The notes: a model not told the origin generated them from the letters alone. A stretch of 64,000 bases of DNA from Streptomyces sp. ICC1 (GCF_003287935.1 NZ_CP030287.1:2880267-2944266); one strand, 5' to 3'. Shown: positions 34,795 to 44,214, counted from the stretch's first letter. Program-made: numbers and translations.

Positions 34795-35517
34795 TCAGCG
34801 GTCGCCTTCGTCACTCTCCGCCGGGAATAGCCTCCGCTCGTCCATCTCCTTGATCAGGTCCTGGAACTCGGAGCGGATCCAGTCGCGCGTGGCGACCTCG
34901 CCCAGACCCATCCGAAGGGCCGCGATCTCGCGCGTCAGGTACTCGGTGTCGGCCAGGGAGCGCTCGTTCTGCTTGCGGTCCTGCTCGAGGTTGACCCGGT
35001 CCCGGTCGTCCTGCCGGTTCTGCGCGAGCAGGATCAGCGGGGCGGCGTAGGAGGCCTGCAGCGACAGCATCAGCGTCAGGAAGATGAACGGGTACTGGTC
35101 CCAGCGCAGATCCTCCGGCGCGAAGATGTTCCACAGCACCCAGAGGATGATGACGACGGTCATCCAGACGATGAACCGGCCGGTGCCCAGGAACCGCGCG
35201 ACCCGCTCCGAGAGCCGGCCGAACGCCTCGGGGTCGTATTCGGGAAGCAGCCGCCGGCGGGCCGGGCGCGGCAGGTCCAGCCGCGCGCGCGAGCGCGACA
35301 GCGCGCTCGCCCCCGTCGACTGGCCCGACTGGCCGGCCTTCGCCCGCTCGCCGCGCTCGAAGGAAGAACGTTCCGCCCGCTCCGCGGCGGCCTCGGCGAG
35401 CCCGTACTCGCGCGCCTGGGCCCGCGCCCGCTCGCGCCGCTCCCGGACCTGCTCCCGGCGCCGCTCGCGCCGCGGCTCCCGGTCCGACTGCTCGCCGCGC
35501 CCCCGCTCAGTGGTCAC
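34795..35517 (-). CDS. DUF1003 membrane protein
   Basis: 240 residues. A long, highly charged N-terminus (Arg/Glu-rich, coiled coil) is followed by two membrane helices (FIVWMTVVIILWVLWNIF and FIFLTLMLSLQASYAAPLIL) and the DUF1003 signature AQNRQDDRDR. GTG start, overlapping the end of the MgtE_N/CBS gene by 11 bases. Function unknown; the pairing with a CBS protein is conserved in actinobacteria. Confidence 0.9.
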   Translation of the reverse strand: MTTERGRGEQSDREPRRERRREQVRERRERARAQAREYGLAEAAAERAERSSFERGERAKAGQSGQSTGASALSRSRARLDLPRPARRRLLPEYDPEAFGRLSERVARFLGTGRFIVWMTVVIILWVLWNIFAPEDLRWDQYPFIFLTLMLSLQASYAAPLILLAQNRQDDRDRVNLEQDRKQNERSLADTEYLTREIAALRMGLGEVATRDWIRSEFQDLIKEMDERRLFPAESDEGDR

Positions 35518-36823
35518 GGACGGCCCCTTCCCCGCGCTCGGAATCCTCGTACGCCTCGAGTCCCTCGGGGCCCTCGGCGTGGAAGTCGGTCTCCCGCCAG
35601 TCGTCCGGCAGCAGGTGGTCCAGGACGTCGTCGACGGTCACCGCGCCCAGCAGCGAGCCGCTCTCGTCGACGACGGGCACCGCGACCATGTTGTACGCGG
35701 CCAGGTAGCTGGTCACCACCGGCAGCGAGGCGTCCGGCCGCAGCGGCGCCAGGCCCGTGTCCACGATCGAGCTGACCAGCGTGAACGGCGGGTCCCGCAG
35801 CAGCCGCTGGAAGTGCACCGTCCCCAGGTACTTGCCCGTCGGCGTCTCGTCCGGCGGCCGGCACACGTACACCTGCGCCGCCAGCGCCGGCGAGAGGTCC
35901 GCCTGCCGTACGCGGGCCAGCGCGTCGGCGACCGTGGCGTCGGGCCGCAGCACGATCGGCTCCGTCGTCATCAGACCGCCCGCGGTGTTCTCCTCGTACG
36001 ACAGCAGGCGCCGCACGTCGGCCGCGTCGTCCGGCTGCATCAGCGTCAGCAGCCGCTCCTTGTCGTCCTCGGGCAGCTCGGACAGCAGGTCGGCCGCGTC
36101 GTCCGGGTCCATCGCCTCCAGGACGTCGGCCGCGCGCTCCTCCTTCAGCTTCCCGAGGATCTCCACCTGCTCGTCCTCGGGCAGCTCCTCCATGACGTCG
36201 GCGAGCCGGTCGTCGTCGAGGGCGCTGGCCACCTCGGCGCGCCGCTTCGGCGTCAGGTGGTGCAGCACGTTGGCGACATCGGCCGGGCGCATCTGCTCGA
36301 AGGTGGCGACCAGGTTCTCGGCGCCCTGCCCGTGCTCCTCCAGCGAGAAGCCGGTGACCGCAGACCACTCCACGGTCAGGGTCTCGCCGCGGCGGCGCAG
36401 CGCGCCCGCCTTGCCCTTGCGCACGAAGATCCGGTCGATCTCCCAGTCCCGGCGGGCCGGCAGCTGCTGGATGGCCACGTCGAGGACGGTGACCTCCTCG
36501 TCGTCCGCGACCAGGCGCACCCGCCGGTCCAGCAGTTCACCGAGGATCAGCCGCTCGGTGGGACGCTGCTCGAAGCGCCGCATGTTGACGACGCCCGTGG
36601 TGATGACCTGACCCGACGCGACGCCCGTCACCCGGGTCATGGGCAGGAAGATCCGGCGCCGGCTGACGACTTCGACCACCAGGCCGAGCAGTCTGGGCGG
36701 CCTGCCGCCCACCCGGAGCATCGCGACGAGGTCGCGCACGCGGCCCACCTGGTCGCCGTTGGGGTCGAAGACGGGCACACCCGACAGATGCGAGACGAAG
36801 ATCCGTGGGGCGCCTGCCGCCAT
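35507..36823 (-). CDS. PRC-barrel/MgtE_N/CBS protein without membrane domain
   Basis: 438 residues. An N-terminal PRC-barrel-like region (HLSGVPVFDPNGDQVGRVRD), an MgtE N superhelix (about 170-270, with repeated LPEDE, MDPDDAADLLSELPEDD and MQPDDAADV) and two CBS domains (about 275-410, GGLMTTEPIVLRPDATVADA) are followed by an acidic tail. The MgtE magnesium channel itself is missing, so it is a soluble sensor or regulator, perhaps of Mg2+. It is Rv1232c-like. Confidence 0.88.
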   Translation of the reverse strand: MAAGAPRIFVSHLSGVPVFDPNGDQVGRVRDLVAMLRVGGRPPRLLGLVVEVVSRRRIFLPMTRVTGVASGQVITTGVVNMRRFEQRPTERLILGELLDRRVRLVADDEEVTVLDVAIQQLPARRDWEIDRIFVRKGKAGALRRRGETLTVEWSAVTGFSLEEHGQGAENLVATFEQMRPADVANVLHHLTPKRRAEVASALDDDRLADVMEELPEDEQVEILGKLKEERAADVLEAMDPDDAADLLSELPEDDKERLLTLMQPDDAADVRRLLSYEENTAGGLMTTEPIVLRPDATVADALARVRQADLSPALAAQVYVCRPPDETPTGKYLGTVHFQRLLRDPPFTLVSSIVDTGLAPLRPDASLPVVTSYLAAYNMVAVPVVDESGSLLGAVTVDDVLDHLLPDDWRETDFHAEGPEGLEAYEDSERGEGAVRDH

Positions 36824-37025
36824 CCGAGCGCCTCCTACGAGCGTGCGTCATCCGTCGATCACCGGTACTGCCGTGCCTCAGGTTAGCCCGTGCCGCGCCG
36901 AACCTCCTGATGGGGCGGTCCGCACGGGCGTCCCCACGGGGACCGCGCGGGCGCCGCGCGGGGGCTCCCGTACGGGCGGGTACGCTGCCAGCTGCCCGCA
37001 GACGACCGACGAGAGGCACCTGCCC

Positions 37026-37817
37026 GTGACCGACTGTTCCCCCGCCGCACGGCTGCGCCGGGCCGCCTTCGTCGGGGCCCTGTGCGCGGGCCTGGCCGTC
37101 GCCGCCACGGGGTGCGGGGCGGACCCCGACGAGGGCACGAACGGGGTGGGCAAGCTCCCCGCCGACCAGATCGAGAGCAAGGCGCAGGCGGCCGTCTCGG
37201 GTGCGCGGTCGGTCCACCTGTCCGGCACCCTCATCAGCGGCGGCAAGTCCTTCACCCTCGACATGCGCCTCGGCGCGGACGGCGGATCCGGCGAGGTGAA
37301 GGCACCGGACGACACCACCTTCCAGCTGCTGCGGGTCGGGGAGCAGCTCTACCTCAAGGCGGGCGCCGCCTTCTGGGGCCAGTCCGAGGCGGCCGGCAAG
37401 CTCGGCGACAAGTTCGTCAAGGTGCCCGAGGGCGACCCCTCGTACAAGAAGTTCCGCGGCTTCACCGACATGCACGTGTTGTTGGAGGGGCTGCTCGGGC
37501 TCGACGGGACGCTCACCAAGGGCGACTACACCAAGGTCGGGCACACCCGGGCCGTCCAGGTCACGGCGGACGAGGGCAAGGGCGGCAAGCTCGCGGTCTC
37601 CCTGGAGGGCACGCCCTACCCGCTGCTCATGGAACGCGCGGGCGGCGCGGGCCGGGTGGTCCTCGCCGAGTGGGGCAAGCCGGTCGAGCTCACCGCGCCC
37701 GCGCAGGACCAGACGGTGGACTACGGCTCCCAGCTGCCCACGACCAAGGAGCAGGGGGCGGATCCCGCGCAGCCCGCGCCCAAGGGCTCCGGCCAGGGCA
37801 CGGCGCCCAAGCGCTGA
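37026..37817 (+). CDS. Lipoprotein, LppX/LprG-like fold possible
   Basis: 263 residues from GTG 37026. Signal peptide with lipobox ending VAATGC, so the mature protein is lipid-anchored outside the membrane. The mature part (KLPADQIESKAQAAVSGARS, VHLSGTL, LRVGEQLYLKAGAAFW) resembles the beta-sheet fold of actinobacterial LppX/LprG-type lipoproteins, which bind lipids, but this is by eye. A Pro/Gln-rich tail ends it. Confidence 0.8.
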   Translation: MTDCSPAARLRRAAFVGALCAGLAVAATGCGADPDEGTNGVGKLPADQIESKAQAAVSGARSVHLSGTLISGGKSFTLDMRLGADGGSGEVKAPDDTTFQLLRVGEQLYLKAGAAFWGQSEAAGKLGDKFVKVPEGDPSYKKFRGFTDMHVLLEGLLGLDGTLTKGDYTKVGHTRAVQVTADEGKGGKLAVSLEGTPYPLLMERAGGAGRVVLAEWGKPVELTAPAQDQTVDYGSQLPTTKEQGADPAQPAPKGSGQGTAPKR

Positions 37818-37853
37818 CCCGGCTCCGGCTCCGACGGTGGCCCGGTCACAGCA

Positions 37854-38366
37854 CTAGCGGGCCGCCTTCTTCCGCTTGAACAGCAGCTTCGGCAGCGCGG
37901 CCGGCATCGGCCGGCGGGTCGTCGCAGGGGAGCCGGGCGGGGCCGCGGCCAGCGAGCCCTGCGGCAGTTCGTCCCGCACCGACAAGGGCTCCAGGCGCAA
38001 CAGCCGGCACTCGCGCGCCCACCGCTCGGTCATCTGCGCCGAGTCGGGCGCGTTGAGCCGCTTGCCCTTGAGCTCGGCCACCGCGGCCTCCCACGGCTCG
38101 CTCCCGGGCACGAGCTCCCGTACGGTCGCCGTCCACGCGACGAGCCGGCCGCCCTTGTCCTTGCTGCGCACGGTCACCTCGGCGGCCGCCCCGTCCGCGA
38201 GTCCCGGGAACGGCTGCTCCCCGGGCCCGTCGCCGAGCACGTGCGCCGCGCCGTTCACCCAGGCGTGCCACAGGCCCCGGTCGGCCCCGGTGCCGCGGAC
38301 CCAGATGAGGCCGGACTTCTTGGTGGCCTCCTCGACGAGGGCCAGATCGAGCGCGCTGAGAGTCAT
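37854..38366 (-). CDS. Conserved hypothetical protein
   Basis: 170 residues from ATG 38366; a GTG two codons earlier is possible. One compact domain with SALDLALVEEATKKSGLIWV, RGLWHAWVNGAAHVLGDG and AWTATVRELVPGSEPWE, reminiscent of split-barrel FMN-binding folds but without clear flavin motifs. A basic Pro-rich tail ends in FKRKKAAR. Function unknown; the corA gene is just upstream in the same direction. Confidence 0.75.
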   Translation of the reverse strand: MTLSALDLALVEEATKKSGLIWVRGTGADRGLWHAWVNGAAHVLGDGPGEQPFPGLADGAAAEVTVRSKDKGGRLVAWTATVRELVPGSEPWEAAVAELKGKRLNAPDSAQMTERWARECRLLRLEPLSVRDELPQGSLAAAPPGSPATTRRPMPAALPKLLFKRKKAAR

Positions 38367-38397
38367 GCGCACAGGGTAGCCAGAGGGGCGCGCGCCC

Positions 38398-39513
38398 CTA
38401 CAGCCAGCCGTGGCGCCGCAGCGCCCGGTGGATCGTGAAGCAGGTGCCGGCGATCGTGGCCATCACCATCGGATAGCCGTAGCGCCACTGGAGCTCCGGC
38501 ATGTGCTCGAAGTTCATCCCGTACACGCCGCAGATCATCGTCGGCACGGCGATGATCGCCGCCCATGAGGTGATCTTGCGCATGTCCTCGTTCTGGGCGA
38601 CGGTCGCCTGCGCCAGATTGGCCTGGAGGATGGAGTTCAGCAGCTCGTCGAAGCCGACGACCTGCTCGTGCACGCGCGCCAGGTGGTCGGCGACGTCGCG
38701 GAAGTACTTCTGGATGTCCGGGTCCACGAGCCGCATCGGCCGCTCGCTGAGCAGTTCCATGGGCCGCAGCAGCGGGGAGACGGCCCGCTTGAACTCCAGC
38801 ACCTCGCGCTTGAGCTGGTAGATGCGGCCCGCGTCGCCGCCGCGCGCGGCGCCTTTGGCGGGGGCGGCGAAGACGTCGCTCTCGACCTCGTCGATGTCGT
38901 CCTGGACGGCGGAGGCGACGGCGATGTAGCCGTCGACGACGTGGTCGGCGAGGGAGTGCAGAACGGCGGACGGCCCCTTGGCCAGGAGCGCCGGGTCGTC
39001 CTGGAGGCGGTGGCGCAGTCCCTTGAGGGAGCCCTGGCCGCCGTGCCGGACGGTGATGACGAAGTCGGGGCCGGTGAAGCACATCACCTCGCCGGTCTCC
39101 ACGACCTCGCTGGTGGCGGTGAGTTCGGCGTGCTCGACGTAGTGGATCGTCTTGAAGACGGTGAACAGGGTGTCGTCGTAGCGCTCCAGCTTGGGCCGCT
39201 GGTGCGCGTGCACCGCGTCCTCCACGGCGAGCGGGTGCAGCCCGAACACGGCGGCGATCCCCGCGAACTCGTCCTCGGTCGGCTCGTGCAGGCCGATCCA
39301 CGCGAAACCGCCGTCCTCGCGGACCCGGCGCATCGCCTCACGGGGCGTCAGGCAGTCGCGTCCCGGGGCGCGCCGGCCGTCGCGGTAGACCGCGCAGTCG
39401 ACCACCGCGCTGTTGGCGGACGGGTCGCGGGTGGTGTCGTAGCCGGGCTGGATCGGGGTGGACCTGCGCAGCGCGGGACGGACGGCGGCACGGAGGTAGG
39501 GCAGCATCGACAT
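38398..39513 (-). CDS. corA: CorA-type magnesium/cobalt transporter
   Basis: 371 residues from ATG 39513. A large cytoplasmic funnel domain ends in a long helix and two C-terminal membrane helices. The signature GMN is in YGMNFEHMPELQWRYG. The following loop is MPEL, as in actinobacterial CorA. It forms a pentameric channel for Mg2+ or Co2+. Confidence 0.94.
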   Translation of the reverse strand: MSMLPYLRAAVRPALRRSTPIQPGYDTTRDPSANSAVVDCAVYRDGRRAPGRDCLTPREAMRRVREDGGFAWIGLHEPTEDEFAGIAAVFGLHPLAVEDAVHAHQRPKLERYDDTLFTVFKTIHYVEHAELTATSEVVETGEVMCFTGPDFVITVRHGGQGSLKGLRHRLQDDPALLAKGPSAVLHSLADHVVDGYIAVASAVQDDIDEVESDVFAAPAKGAARGGDAGRIYQLKREVLEFKRAVSPLLRPMELLSERPMRLVDPDIQKYFRDVADHLARVHEQVVGFDELLNSILQANLAQATVAQNEDMRKITSWAAIIAVPTMICGVYGMNFEHMPELQWRYGYPMVMATIAGTCFTIHRALRRHGWL

Positions 39514-39905
39514 CGCGGGCTCCTTCTCGCGCACGGCTGCGGACCGTACGGGTGGGAGGTCCTTCCGAGGAGCGGGATCGCCGCGGCGGGCAGGCCCGGG
39601 CGAGCGGAAGGAGACAGGACGGGAGGACAAAGTTCTGCCGTCGCTCTTCGACTGATCCGAACGGGCGGATCAAAGGGGGCGCGGCGCGCCCGGCAGGGAA
39701 GCGGAAGAGCGATTGGTACTGCACGATCGACTTCGATGCACCGCAGCCCCACCTCCTCCGGCCGGTCCCCCGTGGGGGACGTCCTGTCGCCGGGGCACTG
39801 AAACTTCTCTTCTGAGAGCGTCCCCGACCAACGGTCAACGATATCAGCCGACGGATGGTCAAGACCCGCCCTTTACCCGGCTGATACGAGTTCTATGCTC
39901 GTTCC
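39514..39905. promoter_or_regulatory. Divergent region between corA and SUFU-domain gene
   Basis: 392 bases. Near its right end is a promoter listed separately. CGGTCAACGATATCAGCCGA and CGGATGGTCAAG show related CGGNNGGTCAA pieces near 39831-39862. A Mg2+-sensing leader for corA would be expected on the minus strand, but I could not recognise one. No ORF seen. Confidence 0.4.
39872..39899 (+). promoter_or_regulatory. Candidate promoter of a leaderless message
   Basis: TTTACC (39872-39877), a 16-base spacer and TATGCT (39894-39899). The ATG of the SUFU-domain gene begins 7 bases after the -10 box and has no ribosome site, so transcription probably starts at or next to the A of the ATG. Confidence 0.55.
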
Positions 39906-40490
39906 ATGGCAGAAATTCTGGCCCTTGTGGAAGCCCGGCTGCGCGGTGCGCTCGGCGAACCCGACGCCCGCGCCGCCGTCACCTTCCTGGGCACCGACCG
40001 CATCGAAGTCCTCCGCTTCACCGAGGGCGACCTCGTGCGGTACGCGACCCTCGGCATGTCCGCCCACCCGATGACCGACCCGACGGCCGTGGTCGCCGAT
40101 CCGCTGCGGGGCCCGCGCGCGGAGCTCGTACTGACCGTGCGGGGAGGACTCGCGCCCACCGACAAGCTGCTGCGGCCGCTGGCGGTGCTGGCGGCGGCCC
40201 CGCAGGTGGAGGGGCTCGTCGTGGCCCCCGGCGCCTCGCTGGACGTGGGGGAACCGCTGTGGGACGGGGCACCGTTCACCTCCGTGCTGGTCGCGGAGCC
40301 GGGCGGGCTGGTGGAGGACGTGGAGCTGGCGGACCCCATGGACCCGGTCGCCTTCTTCCCCCTCCTGCCGATGACGGCGAACGAGGCGGCGTGGAAGCGG
40401 GTGCACGGCGCGGCCGCCCTGCAGGAACGCTGGCTCGCGCGCGGCACCGATCTGCGGGACCCTCTGCGTACGGCGGTCGCGCTGGACTGA
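39906..40490 (+). CDS. Suppressor-of-fused (SUFU) domain protein
   Basis: 194 residues. The pattern RIEVLRFTEGDLVRYATLGM, ELVLTVRGG and FFPLLPMTANEAAWKRVHGA matches the bacterial SUFU-like domain often found in immunity or stress-related proteins. No membrane segment. Here it stands with housekeeping genes, so an immunity role is only a possibility. Confidence 0.82.
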   Translation: MAEILALVEARLRGALGEPDARAAVTFLGTDRIEVLRFTEGDLVRYATLGMSAHPMTDPTAVVADPLRGPRAELVLTVRGGLAPTDKLLRPLAVLAAAPQVEGLVVAPGASLDVGEPLWDGAPFTSVLVAEPGGLVEDVELADPMDPVAFFPLLPMTANEAAWKRVHGAAALQERWLARGTDLRDPLRTAVALD

Positions 40491-40566
40491 TCGTCCGGCC
40501 GCCGGGCTGCCCGGACGGGTGATCGCGTCTTGACGGGGCGCGCGGCGGGGAGGAGCGTGGCTTCTT

Positions 40567-41208
40567 ATGAGGGGCGAACCGAGTTGCCCGAAGTGCGGTG
40601 GCCGGGTCAGGGCGCCCGGCCTCTTCGCCGACTCCTGGCAGTGCGCCCTGCACGGCACCGTGCATCCCCTGCAGCCCGTGGTCCCGCCGAGCGTCGAAGG
40701 CCTGAGCGTGGTGGCGAACCGGGCGCAGGTGCCGGTCTGGATGCCGTGGCCACTGCCCGTGGGATGGCTGTTCACCGGGGCGGCGTCGGCCGGTGACGAC
40801 CGCAGCGGCGGCCGTGCCACCGCCGTGGCCTGCTCGGGCCCCGGGCCGCTGGGCGGCATCGGCGAACTCCTGCTGATCGCCGAGGAGCTGGGCGTCGGCC
40901 TGGGCGCGCGGTTCGCGGGCCTCGACGCCCCCGATCCAGGCCCCTTCATGAACGTCTCCGCGCCGCCGCACGCCAAGGTCGTCGCCGCGGGCCGCCCGAC
41001 ACCGCTCTGGCACGTCACCGGAGTCCCCGACGACCGGGCCGTCTTCGCCGGCGAGGCCCGCGGCCTGTGGCTGTGGGCCATCGTGTGGCCGGAGCAGTCG
41101 GGCCTCCTGATGTACGACGAGCTCGTCCTGACGGACCTCCGCGACGCCGGGGCCGAGCTCGAACTGCTGCCCTGCGGCGCGCTGAGTCCCCGCATCCTCT
41201 CCTCTTGA
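40567..41208 (+). CDS. Conserved protein with N-terminal zinc ribbon (DUF6758-like)
   Basis: 213 residues. The N-terminus CPKCG ... CALHGTVHP looks like a zinc ribbon. The rest is one globular domain with WMPWPLPVGWLFTGAASAGD and GLWLWAIVWPEQSGLLM. This is a family seen throughout Streptomyces between the SUFU-domain and PHP genes; I recall it as DUF6758. Function unknown. Confidence 0.82.
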   Translation: MRGEPSCPKCGGRVRAPGLFADSWQCALHGTVHPLQPVVPPSVEGLSVVANRAQVPVWMPWPLPVGWLFTGAASAGDDRSGGRATAVACSGPGPLGGIGELLLIAEELGVGLGARFAGLDAPDPGPFMNVSAPPHAKVVAAGRPTPLWHVTGVPDDRAVFAGEARGLWLWAIVWPEQSGLLMYDELVLTDLRDAGAELELLPCGALSPRILSS

Positions 41209-41415
41209 CGCGCCGCTCGCGCGGCTCGGCGCCGGGGCGCCTCGCCGGCTTCGCGGCGCTGCGCCGGACTCCGTCCGGCGAGCGCCGGGGGCGGATCGCC
41301 GGTGGGGCCACGTCACCGCGCGGCGCGGGCGGACGGCGCTGGGGCCCGTGGAGGGAAATGGGGGCGGTATCCTGGAGTGTCCCCCCTGTCCGCGTGTGAA
41401 CCCTGGAGCTCTGCT

Positions 41416-42282
41416 GTGCGCATCGATCTGCACGCGCACTCCACGGCCTCGGACGGTACGGACACCCCCGCCGAGCTGGTGCGCAATGCCGCCGCCGCGG
41501 GACTCGACGTCGTCGCGCTGACCGACCACGACACCGTCGCCGGATACCGCGAGGCGATCGACGCGCTGCCCGGCGGGCTGACCCTCGTCACCGGCGCCGA
41601 GCTGAGCTGCCGCCTCGACGGCATCGGGCTGCACATGCTCGCCTACCTCTTCGACCCCGAGGAGCCCGAGCTGTCCCGCGAGCGGGAGCTCGTGCGCGAC
41701 GACCGCACGCCCCGCGCGCAGGCCATGGTCCGCAAGCTGCGGGACCTCGGCGTGGACATCACCTGGGAACGGGTGGACCGGATCGCCGGCGAGGGTTCCG
41801 TCGGGCGCCCGCACATCGCGGCCGCGCTCGTCGAGCTCGGCGTCGTCCCCACCGTGTCCGACGCCTTCACCCCGCACTGGCTCGCCGACGGCGGCCGCGC
41901 GTACGCCGAGAAGCACGAGCTCGACCCCTTCGACGCGATCCGCCTGGTCAAGGCGGCCGGCGGGGTCACCGTCTTCGCGCACCCGGCGGCCGTCAAACGC
42001 GGCCGCTGCGTCCCCGAGGACGCGATAGCCGCCCTCGCCGCCGCCGGGCTCGACGGCATCGAGGTCGACCACATGGACCACGACGCCGCCACCCGCGCGC
42101 GCCTGCGCGGCCTGGCCGCCGAGGTCGGGCTGCTGACCACCGGGTCCAGCGACTACCACGGCAGCCGCAAGACCTGCCTCCTCGGGGAGTACACGACCGA
42201 CCCCGAGATCTACGGCGAGATCACCCGCCGTGCCACCGGGGCGTTCCCGGTTCCCGGCGCCGGTGGACGCCTGCGCGGCTGA
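41416..42282 (+). CDS. PHP-domain metal-dependent phosphoesterase
   Basis: 288 residues from GTG. All PHP motifs are present: RIDLHAHSTASDGTD, LTDHDTVAGY, GAELSC, HPAAVKRGR and GSSDYHGSRK. These bind three metals. Related proteins are 3',5'-nucleoside bisphosphate phosphatases or 5'-3' exonucleases. Cytoplasmic; MarC follows 65 bases later. Confidence 0.93.
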   Translation: MRIDLHAHSTASDGTDTPAELVRNAAAAGLDVVALTDHDTVAGYREAIDALPGGLTLVTGAELSCRLDGIGLHMLAYLFDPEEPELSRERELVRDDRTPRAQAMVRKLRDLGVDITWERVDRIAGEGSVGRPHIAAALVELGVVPTVSDAFTPHWLADGGRAYAEKHELDPFDAIRLVKAAGGVTVFAHPAAVKRGRCVPEDAIAALAAAGLDGIEVDHMDHDAATRARLRGLAAEVGLLTTGSSDYHGSRKTCLLGEYTTDPEIYGEITRRATGAFPVPGAGGRLRG

Positions 42283-42347
42283 CCGCTGCCGCTGCACCGC
42301 CCACACCGCCCCTTTTTCGTGACACCCCTCTCCTGCAAGGCATCACT

Positions 42348-42953
42348 GTGCTCGATTTCGCCGTCTTCGGATCCCTCTTTCTCACGCTTTTCGTGATTAT
42401 GGACCCCCCGGGGATCACGCCCATCTTCCTCGCCCTGACCTCCGGCCGCCCCGCCAAGGTGCAGCGCCGCATGGCCTGGCAGGCCGTCTGCGTCGCCTTC
42501 GGCGTCATCGCCGTCTTCGGCCTGTGCGGCCAGCAGATCCTGGACTACCTGCACGTCTCCGTGCCGGCCCTGATGATCGCGGGCGGTCTGCTGCTCCTGC
42601 TCATCGCGCTCGACCTGCTCACGGGCAAGACCGACGAGCCGAAGCAGACCAAGGACGTGAACGTCGCGCTCGTCCCGCTCGGCATGCCGCTGCTCGCCGG
42701 TCCCGGCGCGATCGTCTCGGTGATCCTGGCCGTCCAGAAGGCCGACGGGGTCAGCGGCCAGCTCTCCGTCTGGTCGGCGATCATCGCCATGCACGTCGTG
42801 CTGTGGGTGGTGATGCGGTACTCGCTCGTCATCATCCGCGTGATCAAGGACGGCGGCGTGGTCCTCGTGACGCGGCTGGCCGGCATGATGCTCTCCGCGA
42901 TCGCCGTCCAGCAGATCATCAACGGCGTCCTCCAGGTGATCCACACCTCGTAG
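42348..42953 (+). CDS. MarC family membrane protein
   Basis: 201 residues with six predicted membrane helices in two related halves; conserved FLTLFVIMDPPGITPIFLAL and ALVPLGMPLLAGPGAIVSVI. GTG start preceded by a weak site. MarC proteins are of unknown transport function. Followed by a strong terminator. Confidence 0.92.
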   Translation: MLDFAVFGSLFLTLFVIMDPPGITPIFLALTSGRPAKVQRRMAWQAVCVAFGVIAVFGLCGQQILDYLHVSVPALMIAGGLLLLLIALDLLTGKTDEPKQTKDVNVALVPLGMPLLAGPGAIVSVILAVQKADGVSGQLSVWSAIIAMHVVLWVVMRYSLVIIRVIKDGGVVLVTRLAGMMLSAIAVQQIINGVLQVIHTS

Positions 42954-42996
42954 CGCCCTTCGCGCCTTCGGTGGTCTTGCCCCGCCGCGCATGCGA

Positions 42997-43028
42997 ACGC
43001 CCCCGCACCGGAAACGGTGCGGGGGCGT
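42997..43028. terminator. Strong terminator hairpin
   Basis: ACGCCCCCGCACCG-GAAA-CGGTGCGGGGGCGT: a perfect 14-bp stem with a stable GAAA tetraloop, between convergent MarC and a small gene. Confidence 0.93.
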
Positions 43029-43057
43029 CTGTGTGTGTCGGCGGCGGGCGGCGGTCG

Positions 43058-43210
43058 TCAGATGGACGCGGTCTCGGCCGGCCGGATCAGGATGCGCTGG
43101 CCGATGGCCGCGGCCTGCTGCACGATCCGGTTGACGGAGGCCGCGTCCACGACGGTGCTGTCCACGGCGATTCCGTCGACGTCGTCCAGGCGCAGAATCT
43201 CGAAGCGCAT
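43058..43210 (-). CDS. Conserved 50-residue Streptomyces protein
   Basis: Begins MRFEILRLDDVDGIAVDSTV and ends RILIRPAETASI, with GGGAGAAG before the ATG. Codon use is typical of coding DNA. It is a small conserved protein with a mixed beta-alpha pattern, unknown function. It lies between the MarC terminator and a divergent AT-rich stretch (43220-43320) that probably holds its promoter (TTGTCTAACTACTAACC on the opposite side). Confidence 0.8.
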   Translation of the reverse strand: MRFEILRLDDVDGIAVDSTVVDAASVNRIVQQAAAIGQRILIRPAETASI

Positions 43211-43329
43211 GGGGCTTCTCCCTTCGTCAGTGTTTCTCCTTGTACAGGGTTAACGAAGTGTAAGCCGCAAACATTCCCTACGCTAAGGAAATTTTTTCCT
43301 TGTCTAACTACTAACCGGTACCGGAGTCG

Positions 43330-44214
43330 TCAAACGGCCGTCGGAGCCTGCGCGAACGCCCCCCAGAACCGCACCAGCGCCGCCGCCGTGGCCGCCGGAT
43401 CCTCGGCGTTCGGGGAGTGCTCCGTGCCCGGGACCACCACGCGCGCCGCACCGAGCCGGAGCGCCATGTCGTCCATCCACTCCACCGGCCACACCGGGTC
43501 CGCCGCCCCCGACAGCACCAGCTTCGCCAGCCCCGGCGCCGCCGCGGCGAGCTCGCCGATCCGGTCCGGCTCGCCGATCAGCGCGCGGCCGGTCACGATC
43601 AGCTGCTCCGGGACCGTCCCCACCCACCGTGCGCGCAGGAACGCGGCGAGCTCGGGGGAGTCCGGGGCCTGGTCGCGCGGGTCCATGGCGCGCATCGCCG
43701 TCCAGATGCCCGGCATGTCGTCGCCCAACGACTCCAGCGCCGAGACCAGCAGCTTCGTACGGGCCCGCTGCTCCTCGCAGACCGCGCCCGGCCCGCTGCT
43801 CAGCAGCGTGAGGCTGGCGTACGGCGCCGGGTCGCGGACCACGGCCGCGCGGGCGATCAGCCCGCCCAGCGAGTGCCCCAGCAGGTGCACCGGGCCGGCG
43901 GCGCCCAGGGCGGCCGTCTGCGCGAGGACGTCGCGCGCCAGCTCCTCCAGGGCGTACGGGGCTTCCGTGCGCGGCCCGCCGCTCTCGTGCTGGCCGCGCC
44001 CGTCGACGGCGACGACCCGGTAGCCGGCGGCGGCCAGCGGCGCGAGGAGGCCGATGAAGTCCTCCTTGCTGCCGGTGTAGCCGGGTACCAGCAGGGCCGT
44101 GCCGCGGGCCGGACCGGCGGGCGAGGCCTCGTGCACGGCGAACTCGCCGCGGGCCGTGGCCAGGCGGTGGGCGCGGGCCGCGGGCGGCAGGGACAGGGTC
44201 GGAGGCTTGCTCAT
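43330..44214 (-). CDS. Alpha/beta hydrolase
   Basis: 294 residues. LLVPGYTGSKEDFIGLLAPL, the nucleophile elbow GHSLGG, Asp in SGAADPVWP and His in GTEHSPN give the full triad. No lid or signal peptide stands out; substrate unknown. Confidence 0.92.
   Translation of the reverse strand: MSKPPTLSLPPAARAHRLATARGEFAVHEASPAGPARGTALLVPGYTGSKEDFIGLLAPLAAAGYRVVAVDGRGQHESGGPRTEAPYALEELARDVLAQTAALGAAGPVHLLGHSLGGLIARAAVVRDPAPYASLTLLSSGPGAVCEEQRARTKLLVSALESLGDDMPGIWTAMRAMDPRDQAPDSPELAAFLRARWVGTVPEQLIVTGRALIGEPDRIGELAAAAPGLAKLVLSGAADPVWPVEWMDDMALRLGAARVVVPGTEHSPNAEDPAATAAALVRFWGAFAQAPTAV

Noticed and set aside
40276..42306. 676-codon minus-strand frame opposite the SUFU, DUF6758-like and PHP genes
   Set aside because: The three plus-strand genes have clear domains, starts and spacing; the opposite frame shows none.
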